Assembly: GCF_014196915.1 (NCBI RefSeq)
Contig: NZ_JACIEP010000017.1
Span: 21,037-85,036, forward strand
Reading direction: 5' to 3'
DNA: 64,000 nucleotides
DNA from: Dysgonomonas hofstadii
Lineage (GTDB): Bacteria > Bacteroidota > Bacteroidia > Bacteroidales > Dysgonomonadaceae
Shown here one piece after another: positions 53,438-62,266 of this stretch (the stretch's first letter is position 1; the number at the start of each line of letters is the position of its first letter). The notes beneath the pieces were generated by a model, which did no database searches, had not been told where the DNA came from, and saw nothing but the letters and a program-made list of their open reading frames with translations. Both the position numbers and the translations under genes were made by a program.

Positions 53438-53920
53438 CTACTCTGTCAACGATTCTTTTCCAAAACTAAGAGGTAACAGAGCCTTTACCGTATCCACTTC
53501 ATAAATCTTACTCTTACCGTACATAATCACCTTTATCGGTTTTTCATAACGATTTTCAACCTCCACGATCACCTGGCGACATCCACCGCACGGACAGCAT
53601 GGAGTGTCGGTATATTCTCCGTCGTGAAACGCAGCAATAGCTATAGCCCCTACCGGTACGTCAGGATATTGTGAGTTTGCAGCGAATAAAGTAACCCTTT
53701 CGGCACAAAGTCCCGACGGATAGGCCGCATTTTCCTGATTATTTCCGGTTATTATTTCTCCGTTCGACAAAAGGGCAGCAGCACCAACATTAAAACCGGA
53801 ATAAGGAGCGTATGCATTCTGAGTGGCAGATTTTGCCTTCTCTATAAGTTTTTTTATATCTCCGGTGCATTCTTCAATGTTGTAAACAAGTATCTTTGTA
53901 GTTAAATCGAATTTTTCCAT
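53438..53920 (-). CDS. cdd: Cytidine deaminase
   Basis: The 160-residue homotetrameric-type cytidine deaminase has zinc ligands C72 (in CAERV with catalytic E74), C111 and C114 (in PCGGCRQ). The YAPYSGFNVGAAALLSNGEIITGNNQENAAYP block is complete. It converts cytidine and deoxycytidine to uridine forms in pyrimidine salvage. It diverges from the glucosaminidase gene. Confidence 0.95.
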   Translation of the reverse strand: MEKFDLTTKILVYNIEECTGDIKKLIEKAKSATQNAYAPYSGFNVGAAALLSNGEIITGNNQENAAYPSGLCAERVTLFAANSQYPDVPVGAIAIAAFHDGEYTDTPCCPCGGCRQVIVEVENRYEKPIKVIMYGKSKIYEVDTVKALLPLSFGKESLTE

Positions 53921-53960
53921 TTTATTATTTTAATAGTTTATGATTAAACAACCTAAATAT

Positions 53961-54893
53961 ATGAAAAAAGTTTGTTCCCGAAATACACTTTCCTCGCTTA
54001 TTATACTTACTTTTTTATTTTTCGCATCTTCTTTGCCCGTATTTTCCCAAGCCAAGCGGTATAAAATATACGATGAATATGTTGACAAATACAAGCACAT
54101 CGCTATCGACCATATGAGAAGACATAAAATACCGGCAAGTATTACACTGGCCCAGGGATTACTGGAATCGGGTGCAGGAAAAAGCGAACTGGCTAGAAAT
54201 TCCAATAATCACTTTGGAATAAAATGCCACAATGACTGGAAAGGAGAAAAGGTATATAGAGCCGACGATGGCCCGAATGATTGCTTCCGTAAATATAAAA
54301 AGGTAGAAGATTCTTATGAAGACCATGCCCTCTTTCTGAAAAGATCCCGTTACACACCGTTATTTTCTTTAAAAATAACCGACTATAAAGAATGGGCTAA
54401 AATGTTACAAAAATTAGGCTATGCAACCGATAAAGCTTATGCCAATAAGCTGATAAAGATAATAGAAGATTACGAGCTTTACAAACATGATAAAACAGGA
54501 CTCAGCAAAGGCTCAATAAAAAAAGAAGAAGAACGTTCCCCTGTACTAAACTATACACATACACCTTACAAAACCCATAACCTCGTATACGTGATCGCTG
54601 AGGATGGTGATACTTACGAAGCCATAGCGGCTGAATTCGGATTCAAGGTTAAAGATCTTTGCAAGTATAATGAAGTTCCTGAAGATTTTCCGCTAAAGAA
54701 AGGAGATTTGGTCTATTTTGAAAAAAAGAAATCGAAAGCAGATAAACCTTATTATGACCACGTAGTCCAGGTAGGAGAGTCCATGCACAGCATTTCGCAA
54801 AAATATGGGATCAAAGTCAAGAACCTGTATAAAATGAACAAAAAGGATTTTGAATACGTTCCTGTAGAAGGTGATGTCTTAAAATTAAGATAA
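53961..54893 (+). CDS. Secreted glucosaminidase (GH73-like) with two LysM domains
   Basis: From ATG 53961 the protein has 310 residues with a signal peptide (ending PVFSQA). The GH73-like domain (about 40-175) contains ITLAQGLLESGAGKSELARNSNNHFGIKC with the catalytic Glu. Two LysM motifs lie near 210-255 and 265-310 (YVIAEDGDTYEAIAAEFG and HVVQVGESMHSISQKYG). It probably cleaves the glycan strands of peptidoglycan in the periplasm. An ATG at 53940 would add seven residues and is less likely. It is followed 29 bases later by a DUF3078 gene. Confidence 0.9.
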   Translation: MKKVCSRNTLSSLIILTFLFFASSLPVFSQAKRYKIYDEYVDKYKHIAIDHMRRHKIPASITLAQGLLESGAGKSELARNSNNHFGIKCHNDWKGEKVYRADDGPNDCFRKYKKVEDSYEDHALFLKRSRYTPLFSLKITDYKEWAKMLQKLGYATDKAYANKLIKIIEDYELYKHDKTGLSKGSIKKEEERSPVLNYTHTPYKTHNLVYVIAEDGDTYEAIAAEFGFKVKDLCKYNEVPEDFPLKKGDLVYFEKKKSKADKPYYDHVVQVGESMHSISQKYGIKVKNLYKMNKKDFEYVPVEGDVLKLR

Positions 54894-54922
54894 AACATAA
54901 ATACAAAACTTAAAACAACGAA

Positions 54923-55804
54923 ATGAGAAATTTATTATTGGCATTTATCTTTGTGGCGTCTACATTAGTAACCTACGCTCAGGATGACAAGGATAAACTA
55001 GAAGACGGGAAATGGAATCTGAAAGGAGTAACCGGGCTAAATGTCTCCCAAACAGCATTAAGTAACTGGTCGGCAGGGGGTGAAAATGCCGTGGCAGGAA
55101 CTCTTTATTTAAACGGGGCACTGGTTCGAAAAAGTGGAAACTGGCTTTTTTCTAATGCTCTGGCTTTGGAATATGGTCTTACAAATACAAAATCGTTAGG
55201 AACACAAAAAACAAGTGATAAGATCGACTTCACTACACAGTTGGGATATTCTACCGACGACAAATGGTATTACACAGTAATGGCCGACCTGAAAACCCAA
55301 TTCGCCAAAGGGTACAATTATCCGGACAAATCACATTACATCTCAAAATTCTTTGCTCCGGCATACTCTAACATATCTGCCGGTATAGAATATCGTCCTA
55401 ATACCAATTTTTCAGTATATATGTCTCCTGTTGCAGGAAAGCTGACTTTCGTTCAGGATGATTCCTTATCCAATGACGGTGCCTTTGGTGTCGATCCCGG
55501 GAAGAAATTCAGGGCAGAATTAGGTGCTTACATAAAAGCCCGTGCACAGAAGAAAATCATGGAAAATGTAGAGGTAATATCTACAGTAGATTTCTTTACT
55601 GCTTACGATAAGTCATTCGGAAATATAGATATAAACTGGGATGTGATGATCAATATGAAGATCAATAAATTCCTATCGGCTAATATAAATACTACATTGA
55701 AATACGACGACGATGTGAAGAACGTAAAATCGGATGGCACAACTGAAGGCCCCCGTGTTCAATTCAAGGAAATGATAGGAATAGGTGTAGCCTATAATTT
55801 TTAA
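54923..55804 (+). CDS. DUF3078 outer-membrane beta-barrel protein
   Basis: The 293-residue protein has a signal peptide (ending LVTYAQ) and the DUF3078 start WNLKGVTGLNVSQTALSNWSAGGENAVAGTLYLN. Alternating strands follow and end in IGIGVAYNF, typical of a barrel. The function is unknown; such proteins may act as small-molecule porins or structural barrels. It lies in the same unit as the LysM glucosaminidase and is followed by a terminator. Confidence 0.87.
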   Translation: MRNLLLAFIFVASTLVTYAQDDKDKLEDGKWNLKGVTGLNVSQTALSNWSAGGENAVAGTLYLNGALVRKSGNWLFSNALALEYGLTNTKSLGTQKTSDKIDFTTQLGYSTDDKWYYTVMADLKTQFAKGYNYPDKSHYISKFFAPAYSNISAGIEYRPNTNFSVYMSPVAGKLTFVQDDSLSNDGAFGVDPGKKFRAELGAYIKARAQKKIMENVEVISTVDFFTAYDKSFGNIDINWDVMINMKINKFLSANINTTLKYDDDVKNVKSDGTTEGPRVQFKEMIGIGVAYNF

Positions 55805-55826
55805 AAGACAGCAAATTACATAGAAC

Positions 55827-55858
55827 AAGGCATCGAAAAAAATTGATGCCTTTTTTAT
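55827..55858 (+). terminator. Terminator after the DUF3078 gene
   Basis: AAGGCATC at 55827-55834 pairs with GATGCCTT at 55845-55852, followed by TTTTATTTT. Confidence 0.8.
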
Positions 55859-55946
55859 TTTAAGAAAAAATAAAAGAAGCGTCTAATGTTTGTTCATTGG
55901 TGGATTTGCACTAATTTTATGCTTTAACCATTTTAACCGAAAAAAT

Positions 55947-57074
55947 ATGAATAAATATCTTTTAATCTCATTGTGTGCTTTTATTTCTCTCTTCGCAAAT
56001 GCACAGGATAATTCAAAATATCTGCAGGGGGCTGTACCTGAGGTTGATGGAAAAGTGATATTTACCAAATCTATAACAGTCAATAATACTATTTCGGAAA
56101 AAGACCTGTTCGATGCCATGAATAAATGGGCTGAAGATAATTACAATACTTCAGACCAGGAACTGACGAACAGGGTATTATTATCCGATTGGGAAGACAG
56201 GGATATCGCATGCTGGGGAGAAGAATACCTTACATTTAGAAGATCATTGCTTATCCTTGACAGAGCAAAAATGTCGTACCAGCTGATAATATCTATCGCT
56301 CCAAACAAATGTGATCTTACTGTAAGGAACATCCGTTACGAATATTCCGATTACAAAACGCCGGTTTCGGCTGAGGAATTAATTTCCGATAGGATAGCAT
56401 TAAATAAAAAGGGAGATAAACTGAACAGGTATTACGATAAATTCAGAACACATACGATAGACAGTATCAACAATATTTTTAATTCAGTAGATTTATATCT
56501 TAATGGAAAGATTACTACCGGAATAGCAGCACCAGTTGTAAACCAGGGAGTAGGCATTCCTGTAACCTCTCAACCAGTGCAAACACAACAGCAACAGACT
56601 GTAGTTGAACAGGTTCCTGTTGTAGCAACAGCAATGGCCGGGTTTAAGAATGTATCTGCCGATAAAATTCCGGCAAGTATATTGAATAAACAATCGCTGA
56701 TCGTTACCGGAACTGCCAGTCAACCGTCAGCCATACCAGCAATATGGGCAGGAACTACTACTCTATTAGATAAATTGATGGGGCTAAGCACTATCACACA
56801 TTCGGCTGAAGTCATAGACAATGCCCAAACATACACAATCTCGTTCTATACTGAAATATACAGTGACGCCATAACTGAGTTCGAGACAAAGGGCAATGCG
56901 CAAGACAAGATAAAAAAAGCAGGCCTCACCCCTATCACAACTCCTTCAGGCGCTCCTGCATTTTCTGAAGCATGGATGATCATTGAGTGTAAAAAAGCAG
57001 GGACAATGCCTTCGGCAGGAACATCCGGCGATAAAACATATTTAGGTGAGATATTGAACGTATGGATCAAATAG
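55947..57074 (+). CDS. DUF4468 domain protein, secreted
   Basis: From ATG 55947 the protein has 375 residues with a signal peptide (MNKYLLISLCAFISLFANAQ). The DUF4468 domain (about 30-140) is recognisable from VDGKVIFTKSITVNNTISEKDLFDAMNKWAEDN and a TBP-like strand pattern. A Gln/Val-rich linker (QPVQTQQQQTVVEQVPVV) leads to a second, unassigned domain. A frame from 55890 would place 19 odd residues before the signal peptide and is rejected. Function is unknown. Confidence 0.83.
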   Translation: MNKYLLISLCAFISLFANAQDNSKYLQGAVPEVDGKVIFTKSITVNNTISEKDLFDAMNKWAEDNYNTSDQELTNRVLLSDWEDRDIACWGEEYLTFRRSLLILDRAKMSYQLIISIAPNKCDLTVRNIRYEYSDYKTPVSAEELISDRIALNKKGDKLNRYYDKFRTHTIDSINNIFNSVDLYLNGKITTGIAAPVVNQGVGIPVTSQPVQTQQQQTVVEQVPVVATAMAGFKNVSADKIPASILNKQSLIVTGTASQPSAIPAIWAGTTTLLDKLMGLSTITHSAEVIDNAQTYTISFYTEIYSDAITEFETKGNAQDKIKKAGLTPITTPSGAPAFSEAWMIIECKKAGTMPSAGTSGDKTYLGEILNVWIK

Positions 57075-57085
57075 AATCGATGCAG

Positions 57086-57853
57086 ATGAAAAAAACAGCA
57101 TTAATCACAGGAGCGACCTCAGGCCTTGGTAAAGCGATTGCACTTCGCCTGGCCAAAGAAGGCTGCGATGTGATCATTACAGGTCGCCGCAAAGAACGGC
57201 TTGAAGAACTGGAGAAGGAAATAGAAGTGAAATACGAATCGAAAGTATATTCCCTATGCTTCGATGTAAGAGTATACGATGAAGTAGAGACGGCTATTGA
57301 CAGCCTGCCCAAAGAGTGGAAAAAAATAGATATACTGGTTAACAATGCCGGACTGGCAGTAGGACTGGCACCAATACAAGACGGCGAAATAGACGATTGG
57401 GAACGTATGATAGACACGAATATCAAAGGTCTGTTGTATGTAACCCGTGTAGTATCGCCTATGATGGTAGCCCGCAAATCCGGACATATCATCAATATCG
57501 GTTCTATCGCCGGAAAGGGAGTTTATCCTAACGGCGCTGTTTATTGTGCTACCAAATATGCGGTCAATGCACTTCATCAGGGAATGCGAATGGATCTGCT
57601 GCCATACCATATACGGGTTACCCAGATTTGTCCGGGAGCTGTAGAAACAGAATTTTCCCTTGTCCGGTTCAAAGGGGATCAGCAAAGAGCTGACCTGGTG
57701 TATGAGGGGTATGACAATCTGGATGCCGACGACATAGCTGAAGCCGTTTATTATGCAATATCACAGCCTCCGCACGTTAATGTTCAGGATATACTGGTAA
57801 TGCCAACTGCACAGGCCACAGGCAATATGTTCCATAAAGAAGAAAAGAAATAG
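57086..57853 (+). CDS. SDR-family NAD(P)-dependent oxidoreductase (YdfG-like)
   Basis: From ATG 57086 the protein has 255 residues. The cofactor motif is TGATSGLGKAIA, followed by NNAGLAVG, the catalytic Ser in NIGSIAG, and YCATK with the catalytic Tyr and Lys. The closest well-known relatives are YdfG-type 3-hydroxy-acid/serine dehydrogenases, based on the PGAVETEFS segment. Basic residues in GRRKERLEEL favour NADP. Upstream ATGs at 57062 and 57080 would overlap or nearly abut the DUF4468 stop at 57074. The start is uncertain. Confidence 0.88.
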   Translation: MKKTALITGATSGLGKAIALRLAKEGCDVIITGRRKERLEELEKEIEVKYESKVYSLCFDVRVYDEVETAIDSLPKEWKKIDILVNNAGLAVGLAPIQDGEIDDWERMIDTNIKGLLYVTRVVSPMMVARKSGHIINIGSIAGKGVYPNGAVYCATKYAVNALHQGMRMDLLPYHIRVTQICPGAVETEFSLVRFKGDQQRADLVYEGYDNLDADDIAEAVYYAISQPPHVNVQDILVMPTAQATGNMFHKEEKK

Positions 57854-57875
57854 ACAAGAGTAAATTAACAAATAG

Positions 57876-57914
57876 AAAAGCAGGAAATCATCTTTGGATA
57901 TTTCCTGCTTTTAA
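57876..57914 (+). terminator. Terminator after the SDR gene
   Basis: AAAAGCAGGAAAT at 57876-57888 pairs with ATTTCCTGCTTTT at 57900-57912 across an 11-base loop. The remainder of the 345-base gap to 58198 holds only a -7-like box at 58058-58065. Confidence 0.85.
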
Positions 57915-58057
57915 CTTATAATCCATTACGACAAATACCCGATATTACCCGCATATGAGCAGGAACAAGCAACTATTTCACACTATATTGTTAACATTTT
58001 TTCATGCGTTTACTCTAATATATCATCTGAAAAGATTAAATTGCAAGTAATAATTAT

Positions 58058-58065
58058 TATTTTTG
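58058..58065 (+). promoter_or_regulatory. -7-like box (TATTTTTG) upstream of the GxxExxY gene
   Basis: This is a perfect TAnnTTTG 133 bases before the start codon. It is possibly the promoter of the degenerate GxxExxY gene, which would then have a leader of about 125 bases. Confidence 0.4.
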
Positions 58066-58198
58066 CCGGGCTGCTCAGAGAATCATCATATATCAAAAAT
58101 AAACTTCCTTACGAAACAAACACTTAGCATTATTCTAAAAGAATAGTGATGAGCGGAAATTTTTCAGCTATCAAACAGGAAAATAGAATAAGGAAGAA

Positions 58199-58630
58199 AT
58201 GGATATAAAAGAGTTAATAAAAAGTGTAATAAATGTAAGTTCAAAGGTACATAAAGAGTTAGGCTCAGGACTTTATATAAACATTTATAGAGAATGTATT
58301 GTAAATGACTTAAAAGAAGAAGGCTTAAGCGTCGAGGAAAGTAAAGAAATGCCCTTGATGTACAGAAAACTAAGATTCAATAAGGCATACAAAGTAGATA
58401 TGATAATAGAGAGCACCCTTGTTGTAGGAATTAGGCCTATGAATATCCCTGAAGAGATATATTGGGAATATATACATACTTACGCAAAACATAACAACTC
58501 TTCTGTCGGGCTGATACTCGATTTTAATGTAAAAGACTTCAGTACTGGTATAAGAATTGTACAAAGAATGTCACCCAAGCCGGTTGTTTTTCCTTCATCT
58601 TATATGAAATATTACTATGGCAAAAAATAA
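58199..58630 (+). CDS. GxxExxY-family protein with degenerate active site
   Basis: The 143-residue protein has the family layout (KVHKELGSGLYINIYRECIVNDLKEEGLSVEE...VDMIIES...VGLILDFN). The name-giving motif reads GLYINIY (24-30), so the Glu is lost. The usual ELK nuclease triad segment reads VVGIRPM (75-81), and only D67 of the PD-(D/E)XK site remains. GxxExxY proteins are small nuclease-fold proteins of unknown role, abundant and often scattered in Bacteroidota. This copy is probably a non-catalytic relative or a decaying copy. Confidence 0.78.
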   Translation: MDIKELIKSVINVSSKVHKELGSGLYINIYRECIVNDLKEEGLSVEESKEMPLMYRKLRFNKAYKVDMIIESTLVVGIRPMNIPEEIYWEYIHTYAKHNNSSVGLILDFNVKDFSTGIRIVQRMSPKPVVFPSSYMKYYYGKK

Positions 58631-58721
58631 AAGATCTTTCCAGTATTAGCCGAAATATAACCGGAGAAACGAAGGACTAATTGGAGGAGAACGACAAATA
58701 GGAAGGTATATTCCTTTTTAT

Positions 58722-58729
58722 TATCTTTG
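58722..58729 (+). promoter_or_regulatory. -7 box (TATCTTTG) of trmD
   Basis: This is a perfect TAnnTTTG 19 bases before the trmD ATG, implying a leader of about 12-14 bases. Confidence 0.6.
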
Positions 58730-58748
58730 CTTTTTTAAGGAAATATCC

Positions 58749-59426
58749 ATGCGTATAGATATAATAAGTGTTCTGCCGGAAATGTTCAAAGGCCTTGTCG
58801 ATTGCTCGATATTAAAGAGAGCTCAGGACAAGCAAATAGTCGAAATCATCATACATAATCTGAGGGATTACACCACAAACAAACATCGCCATGTGGACGA
58901 TTACCCTTTTGGTGGCGAAGCAGGAATGGTGCTACAGATAGAACCTATCGACAATGCGATAAGCGGCCTGAAATCGCAACGTACTTACGACGAGATTATC
59001 TATACATCTCCCGATGGAGAAGTATTCAATCAGCAAATAGCAAATCAGATGTCATCTCTTGACAATATAATAATTCTATGCGGACATTATAAAGGTATTG
59101 ATTACCGGGTACGCGAACACCTGATCACCCGGGAAATATCTATCGGGGATTATGTACTTACCGGAGGAGAACTCGCTGCAGCGGTGATGGCCGATGCCAT
59201 AGTACGCCTCATTCCGGGAGCAATAGGTGACGAACAGTCAGCCTTATCCGATTCCTTTCAGGACAATCTGCTCGCTCCGCCTGTTTATACCCGTCCGGCA
59301 GAATATAAAGGATGGAAAGTTCCCGATATACTCCTGTCAGGCCATGAGGCAAAAATAGATGAATGGAAATTACAACAATCGATAGAACGCACAAAACATC
59401 TACGTCCCGATCTGCTGGATGATTAG
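58749..59426 (+). CDS. trmD: tRNA (guanine(37)-N1)-methyltransferase
   Basis: The 225-residue SPOUT methyltransferase shows the TrmD landmarks [59 protein letters not shown] and [24 protein letters not shown]. It methylates G37 next to the anticodon and prevents frameshifting. It is not in the usual rpsP-rimM-trmD-rplS cluster here. The 3' end overlaps the converging gene by four bases. Confidence 0.95.
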   Translation: MRIDIISVLPEMFKGLVDCSILKRAQDKQIVEIIIHNLRDYTTNKHRHVDDYPFGGEAGMVLQIEPIDNAISGLKSQRTYDEIIYTSPDGEVFNQQIANQMSSLDNIIILCGHYKGIDYRVREHLITREISIGDYVLTGGELAAAVMADAIVRLIPGAIGDEQSALSDSFQDNLLAPPVYTRPAEYKGWKVPDILLSGHEAKIDEWKLQQSIERTKHLRPDLLDD

Positions 59427-60232
59427 AATTCTACCCGAACCCTGACTTTTTCGTTTCCTAAAGTCCATTTAGGCCCAGTCTGGATCAAACGGAGTGCTTC
59501 ACTATCGGAAGTACCACAAAGGCTCTGAACAACATCGAACAGATAAGGATCGCCATGCTCGTTGATATAAAAATCAATAATAACTTTTCCTTTACGGTCG
59601 CGACAGGCGTCATCTGTAGGACGACGCAATGAATTTTTCAGGTAAAGTTCATATTTCTCGAAACCTATCACAGGTTGAGGCTTTCCATCGCTTTGTTTCG
59701 GAACCAAAATGTGATCAAAATCTTCAGGAACATAAATATCGATCGGATTTTCATCACCCTTCAATATCTCCAGTTCTTCTTCACTGATCACAGCTTCCGG
59801 ACTCAATTTTATCTTAAATTGAGAGATATTGGGCTTATATGCTTTTGCCAGTTCAACATTTTTTCTGGCTATAACCGTAATATTTTCCACATAATAGTTT
59901 TCGGGAACATAAATCTCTATAATCTTCACTTCCCCTTCCTGTGCATGCAAGCCGGGTTTAAGATGATCGATAAACAGATATCCCGCCAATCCGAATATGA
60001 GTATAGTAATAGTTGCCGCAATCTGCCAGAAATGACTTTGTGCAGGCTGTTGCTTTTTTGTTCTCGACTTAAGACGGTTTTGAATATTACCGATACGTTC
60101 TACATGATTATCCTTAATACTGTCATAACCTTCGATGGCCTCGTACAAAAACGGGTCTTTCATCGAATCTTTTTCAACCCGATGAGCATCTTTACCTTTG
60201 CGGTCACCTTTTATGTAATCTAAAAACTTCAT
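59423..60232 (-). CDS. Single-pass membrane protein with TonB-C-like domain, partner of the sigma factor
   Basis: The 269-residue protein has a cytoplasmic N-terminus (1-67) with [14 protein letters not shown], a segment common in Bacteroidota anti-sigma-like proteins, one membrane helix (69-89) and a periplasmic region. Residues 189-269 ([18 protein letters not shown] to [10 protein letters not shown]) resemble the TonB C-terminal domain. The start overlaps the sigma-factor stop by four bases, so it is probably the membrane anti-sigma partner. The TonB-C-like domain in place of a FecR domain is unusual. Regulation of the sigma factor is an inference. Confidence 0.75.
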   Translation of the reverse strand: MKFLDYIKGDRKGKDAHRVEKDSMKDPFLYEAIEGYDSIKDNHVERIGNIQNRLKSRTKKQQPAQSHFWQIAATITILIFGLAGYLFIDHLKPGLHAQEGEVKIIEIYVPENYYVENITVIARKNVELAKAYKPNISQFKIKLSPEAVISEEELEILKGDENPIDIYVPEDFDHILVPKQSDGKPQPVIGFEKYELYLKNSLRRPTDDACRDRKGKVIIDFYINEHGDPYLFDVVQSLCGTSDSEALRLIQTGPKWTLGNEKVRVRVEF

Positions 60233-60804
60233 TCTTTCAGATTTTTTTCGATGCAGATTTTTAAATTCCTTTTTCCGTTTTGTATATAACTTTTCACGCT
60301 CTTAAGATGAAAACCTGTTTCATCCACTATATCGGCATACGATTTATTTTCGTAGAAAAACTTCTCCACCGATACACGCTGAGGTTCGGGCAATTGTTCC
60401 AAACAACGGTTCAGAGCATTTTCCTTTTCCTCATTATCATTGTCACTTAATAGATCAATAGTTGCATCAGATTCCATAAGTTGAGTATCGAAATTAACAA
60501 TAATTTCTTTCTTATTCTCTTTCAACACATGGAAACAATGGTTTTTCACAACACTGTACAACCAGTTTTTGAATACTTTTATCTCATAATCCTGTATTTT
60601 CTGCGACAGATTTTCATATATATCTATCACAGCATCTTGTGACAATTCGGGGCTTTGCAGATATTTGAGGCACAAACCATACGCAAGAGGGATATAACGC
60701 TCGTATAGCTCCTGAAAATACTCAACCTTACCGGTTTTCTTGTATTGAAACAGTAGTTCTTCGTCACTATATTCCTTCTTCTTATTTAAACTAAAGAATT
60801 TCAA
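60229..60804 (-). CDS. ECF-type sigma-70 family sigma factor
   Basis: The 191-residue protein has region 2 (FQELYERYIPLAYGLCLKYLQSPELSQDAVIDIYENLSQK) and region 4 (LEQLPEPQRVSVEKFFYENKSYADIVDETGFHLKSVKSYIQNGKRNLKICIEK), with no region 1 or 3. It probably directs a stress- or surface-responsive regulon. A -7 box lies 18 bases upstream, and the downstream membrane protein overlaps its stop. Confidence 0.92.
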   Translation of the reverse strand: MKFFSLNKKKEYSDEELLFQYKKTGKVEYFQELYERYIPLAYGLCLKYLQSPELSQDAVIDIYENLSQKIQDYEIKVFKNWLYSVVKNHCFHVLKENKKEIIVNFDTQLMESDATIDLLSDNDNEEKENALNRCLEQLPEPQRVSVEKFFYENKSYADIVDETGFHLKSVKSYIQNGKRNLKICIEKNLKE

Positions 60805-60821
60805 AAGGTCACAATTTTACA

Positions 60822-60829
60822 CAAATCTA
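60822..60829 (-). promoter_or_regulatory. -7 box (TAGATTTG) of the sigma-factor operon
   Basis: The plus strand reads CAAATCTA, giving TAnnTTTG 18 bases before the start codon. The 375-base gap 60805-61179 otherwise contains a GC-richer patch at about 60900-61000 that I cannot assign, and the promoter of the next gene. Confidence 0.5.
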
Positions 60830-61103
60830 GTAGATTTTAATTAATAATGCCAATCAGCAGTCGAAATTATTATGATTGCAATACAAGAATCATTCAACTT
60901 TACGAATGCGCCCGACAGGTCGTTCTCCATTTTGACTTTGCCCCTCGTAACTTTACCCGGCGAACTGCCGCTCTTACATTCCTCGAGCCCCATATATCCT
61001 TATCCATCTGACACAGAGCAGATTCCAACAAAAAGAATGTAACCGGAAAAGGTTAATATCTTTGACATAAATCCTTATAGTATTTAAATATAGCATTAAA
61101 AAA

Positions 61104-61134
61104 TTGCCGCAGTAACCGATTTTATGTATTTTTG
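61104..61134 (+). promoter_or_regulatory. Promoter of the winged-helix gene
   Basis: TTG at 61104-61106 and TATTTTTG at 61127-61134 are 20 bases apart, matching the Bacteroidota promoter. The leader to ATG 61180 is about 40 bases. Confidence 0.65.
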
Positions 61135-61179
61135 CTATCGAAATAATAACGATGTTTAATTTTTTAACCAGCACCCATT

Positions 61180-61377
61180 ATGAAAGAAAAAATTGGAACA
61201 AACGCAGGTATTATTTGGACATACCTTGATGCTGAAGGTAGCAAACCGCTAAAAGAAATCAAAAAAGCATGCAAACTGACTGAAAAGGACATGTATGCAG
61301 CTTTAGGATGGTTGGCAAGAGAAGGTAAAATCGCTTTCAATGAATTAAAGGACGACTTACAGGTCGTTTTGCTTTAA
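61180..61377 (+). CDS. Small winged helix-turn-helix protein (PF10771-like)
   Basis: The 65-residue protein is one winged-helix domain (TNAGIIWTYLDAEGSKPLKEIKKACKLTEKDMYAALGWLAREGKIAFNE), the compact family common across Bacteroidota. It probably binds DNA, but regulon and partners are unknown. It is monocistronic, with a clear promoter and terminator. Confidence 0.87.
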   Translation: MKEKIGTNAGIIWTYLDAEGSKPLKEIKKACKLTEKDMYAALGWLAREGKIAFNELKDDLQVVLL

Positions 61378-61400
61378 GGACAACGTAAGAATTACAAAAG

Positions 61401-61437
61401 AGAGGCATTTATATTCAATTATAGAAGCCTCTTTTTG
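61401..61437 (+). terminator. Terminator after the winged-helix gene
   Basis: AGAGGC at 61401-61406 pairs with GCCTCT at 61427-61432 across a 20-base AT-rich loop, followed by TTTT. Confidence 0.65.
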
Positions 61438-61485
61438 TATATATGCCCAAAGTTCTGTGTTTTGGAATTTTAGAAGGGTAATAAT

Positions 61486-61516
61486 TTTGCCATTCCATTA
61501 GTATTCTTTATTTTTG
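61486..61516 (+). promoter_or_regulatory. Promoter of the coiled-coil-zapA operon
   Basis: TTTG at 61486-61489 and TATTTTTG at 61509-61516 are 19 bases apart. Transcription should start near 61521-61523, after an upstream in-frame ATG at 61516, which supports ATG 61537 as the real start of the gene. Confidence 0.75.
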
Positions 61517-61536
61517 TGTTGCTTTTTGGCTGTTTT

Positions 61537-61836
61537 ATGACTGAAAAAGATGGAAAACTGCTAGCCGAGTTTGAAATAAGAATGAGGCAATTAATGTATC
61601 TCTGCGATGTTTTACAAGATGAGAATACTCAGTTGAAACAAAATCTGGCAGAGAAAAACAAAGAGATTGACCATCTGTCATCGGAAGTAAACAAGCTAAG
61701 ATCGAAATATGACAATCTGAAATTTGCCAAATCATTCTCTTCGGAGAACCAGGAGGATGTTCAGCAAGCAAAAAAGCGATTGTCGAAGTTAGTGCGGGAT
61801 GTAGATAAATGTATCGCCATGCTGAAAAACAGTTAA
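61537..61836 (+). CDS. Small coiled-coil protein upstream of zapA
   Basis: From ATG 61537 the protein has 99 residues (MTEKDGKLLAEFEIRMRQLMYLCDVL...). Residues about 15-65 form a strong coiled coil (DENTQLKQNLAEKNKEIDHLSSEVNKLRSKYD), and the rest is helical and charged. Its position 12 bases before zapA and similar size suggest a division-associated partner, as other short coiled-coil proteins are. No family assignment is certain. Confidence 0.8.
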   Translation: MTEKDGKLLAEFEIRMRQLMYLCDVLQDENTQLKQNLAEKNKEIDHLSSEVNKLRSKYDNLKFAKSFSSENQEDVQQAKKRLSKLVRDVDKCIAMLKNS

Positions 61837-61848
61837 AAACAGAAAGTT

Positions 61849-62154
61849 ATGGACGAACATTTAATTATTAATCTACGGGTAGCTGATATGAGATATCCGC
61901 TCAGAATAAAGCGAACGGAAGAAGAGATATATCGAAAAGCTGCTGATGAGATAGATTATAAATTAGGACAATATAAAAATTATTTTACCGGAAAAGGTTC
62001 ACAGCCACTGCAGAATTCTGACTACATGGCCATGACCGCGATACAAGCCGTGGCCGAGAAAGCCGAACAGCAACTAAGAGCCGAGTCGTTTGAATCGAAA
62101 GTAGCAGAACTAACTCAGGAACTGGAAATCTTCCTGAAAAAGCATGTAAAATAA
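61849..62154 (+). CDS. zapA: Cell division protein ZapA
   Basis: The 101-residue protein matches the ZapA family: LIINLRVADMRYPLRIKRTEEEIYRKAADEIDYKLGQYKNYF, then a C-terminal coiled coil (VAEKAEQQLRAESFESKVAELTQELEIF). ZapA bundles FtsZ protofilaments at the division ring. It is co-transcribed with the coiled-coil gene upstream and separated from rny by a long hairpin. Confidence 0.9.
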   Translation: MDEHLIINLRVADMRYPLRIKRTEEEIYRKAADEIDYKLGQYKNYFTGKGSQPLQNSDYMAMTAIQAVAEKAEQQLRAESFESKVAELTQELEIFLKKHVK

Positions 62155-62178
62155 GATTTTAGTACTGAGAAAAAATCT

Positions 62179-62223
62179 AATGCACTAATTTTAAGTATGG
62201 TTTCATACTTAGATTAGTGCATT
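62179..62223 (+). terminator. Long hairpin between zapA and rny
   Basis: AATGCACTAAT at 62179-62189 pairs with ATTAGTGCATT at 62213-62223, and inside it AAGTATG (62193-62199) pairs with CATACTT (62204-62210). The tail is T-rich but interrupted (TTAGTTTATAT). It is a probable terminator or attenuator. Confidence 0.6.
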
Positions 62224-62266
62224 TTAGTTTATATAAATAGTGATTTTTTAATAAGAAAATAAAATT

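Noticed and set aside
60900..61000. GC-richer patch as a possible RNA gene
   Set aside because: I could find no convincing stem set, promoter-terminator pair or tRNA-like fold.
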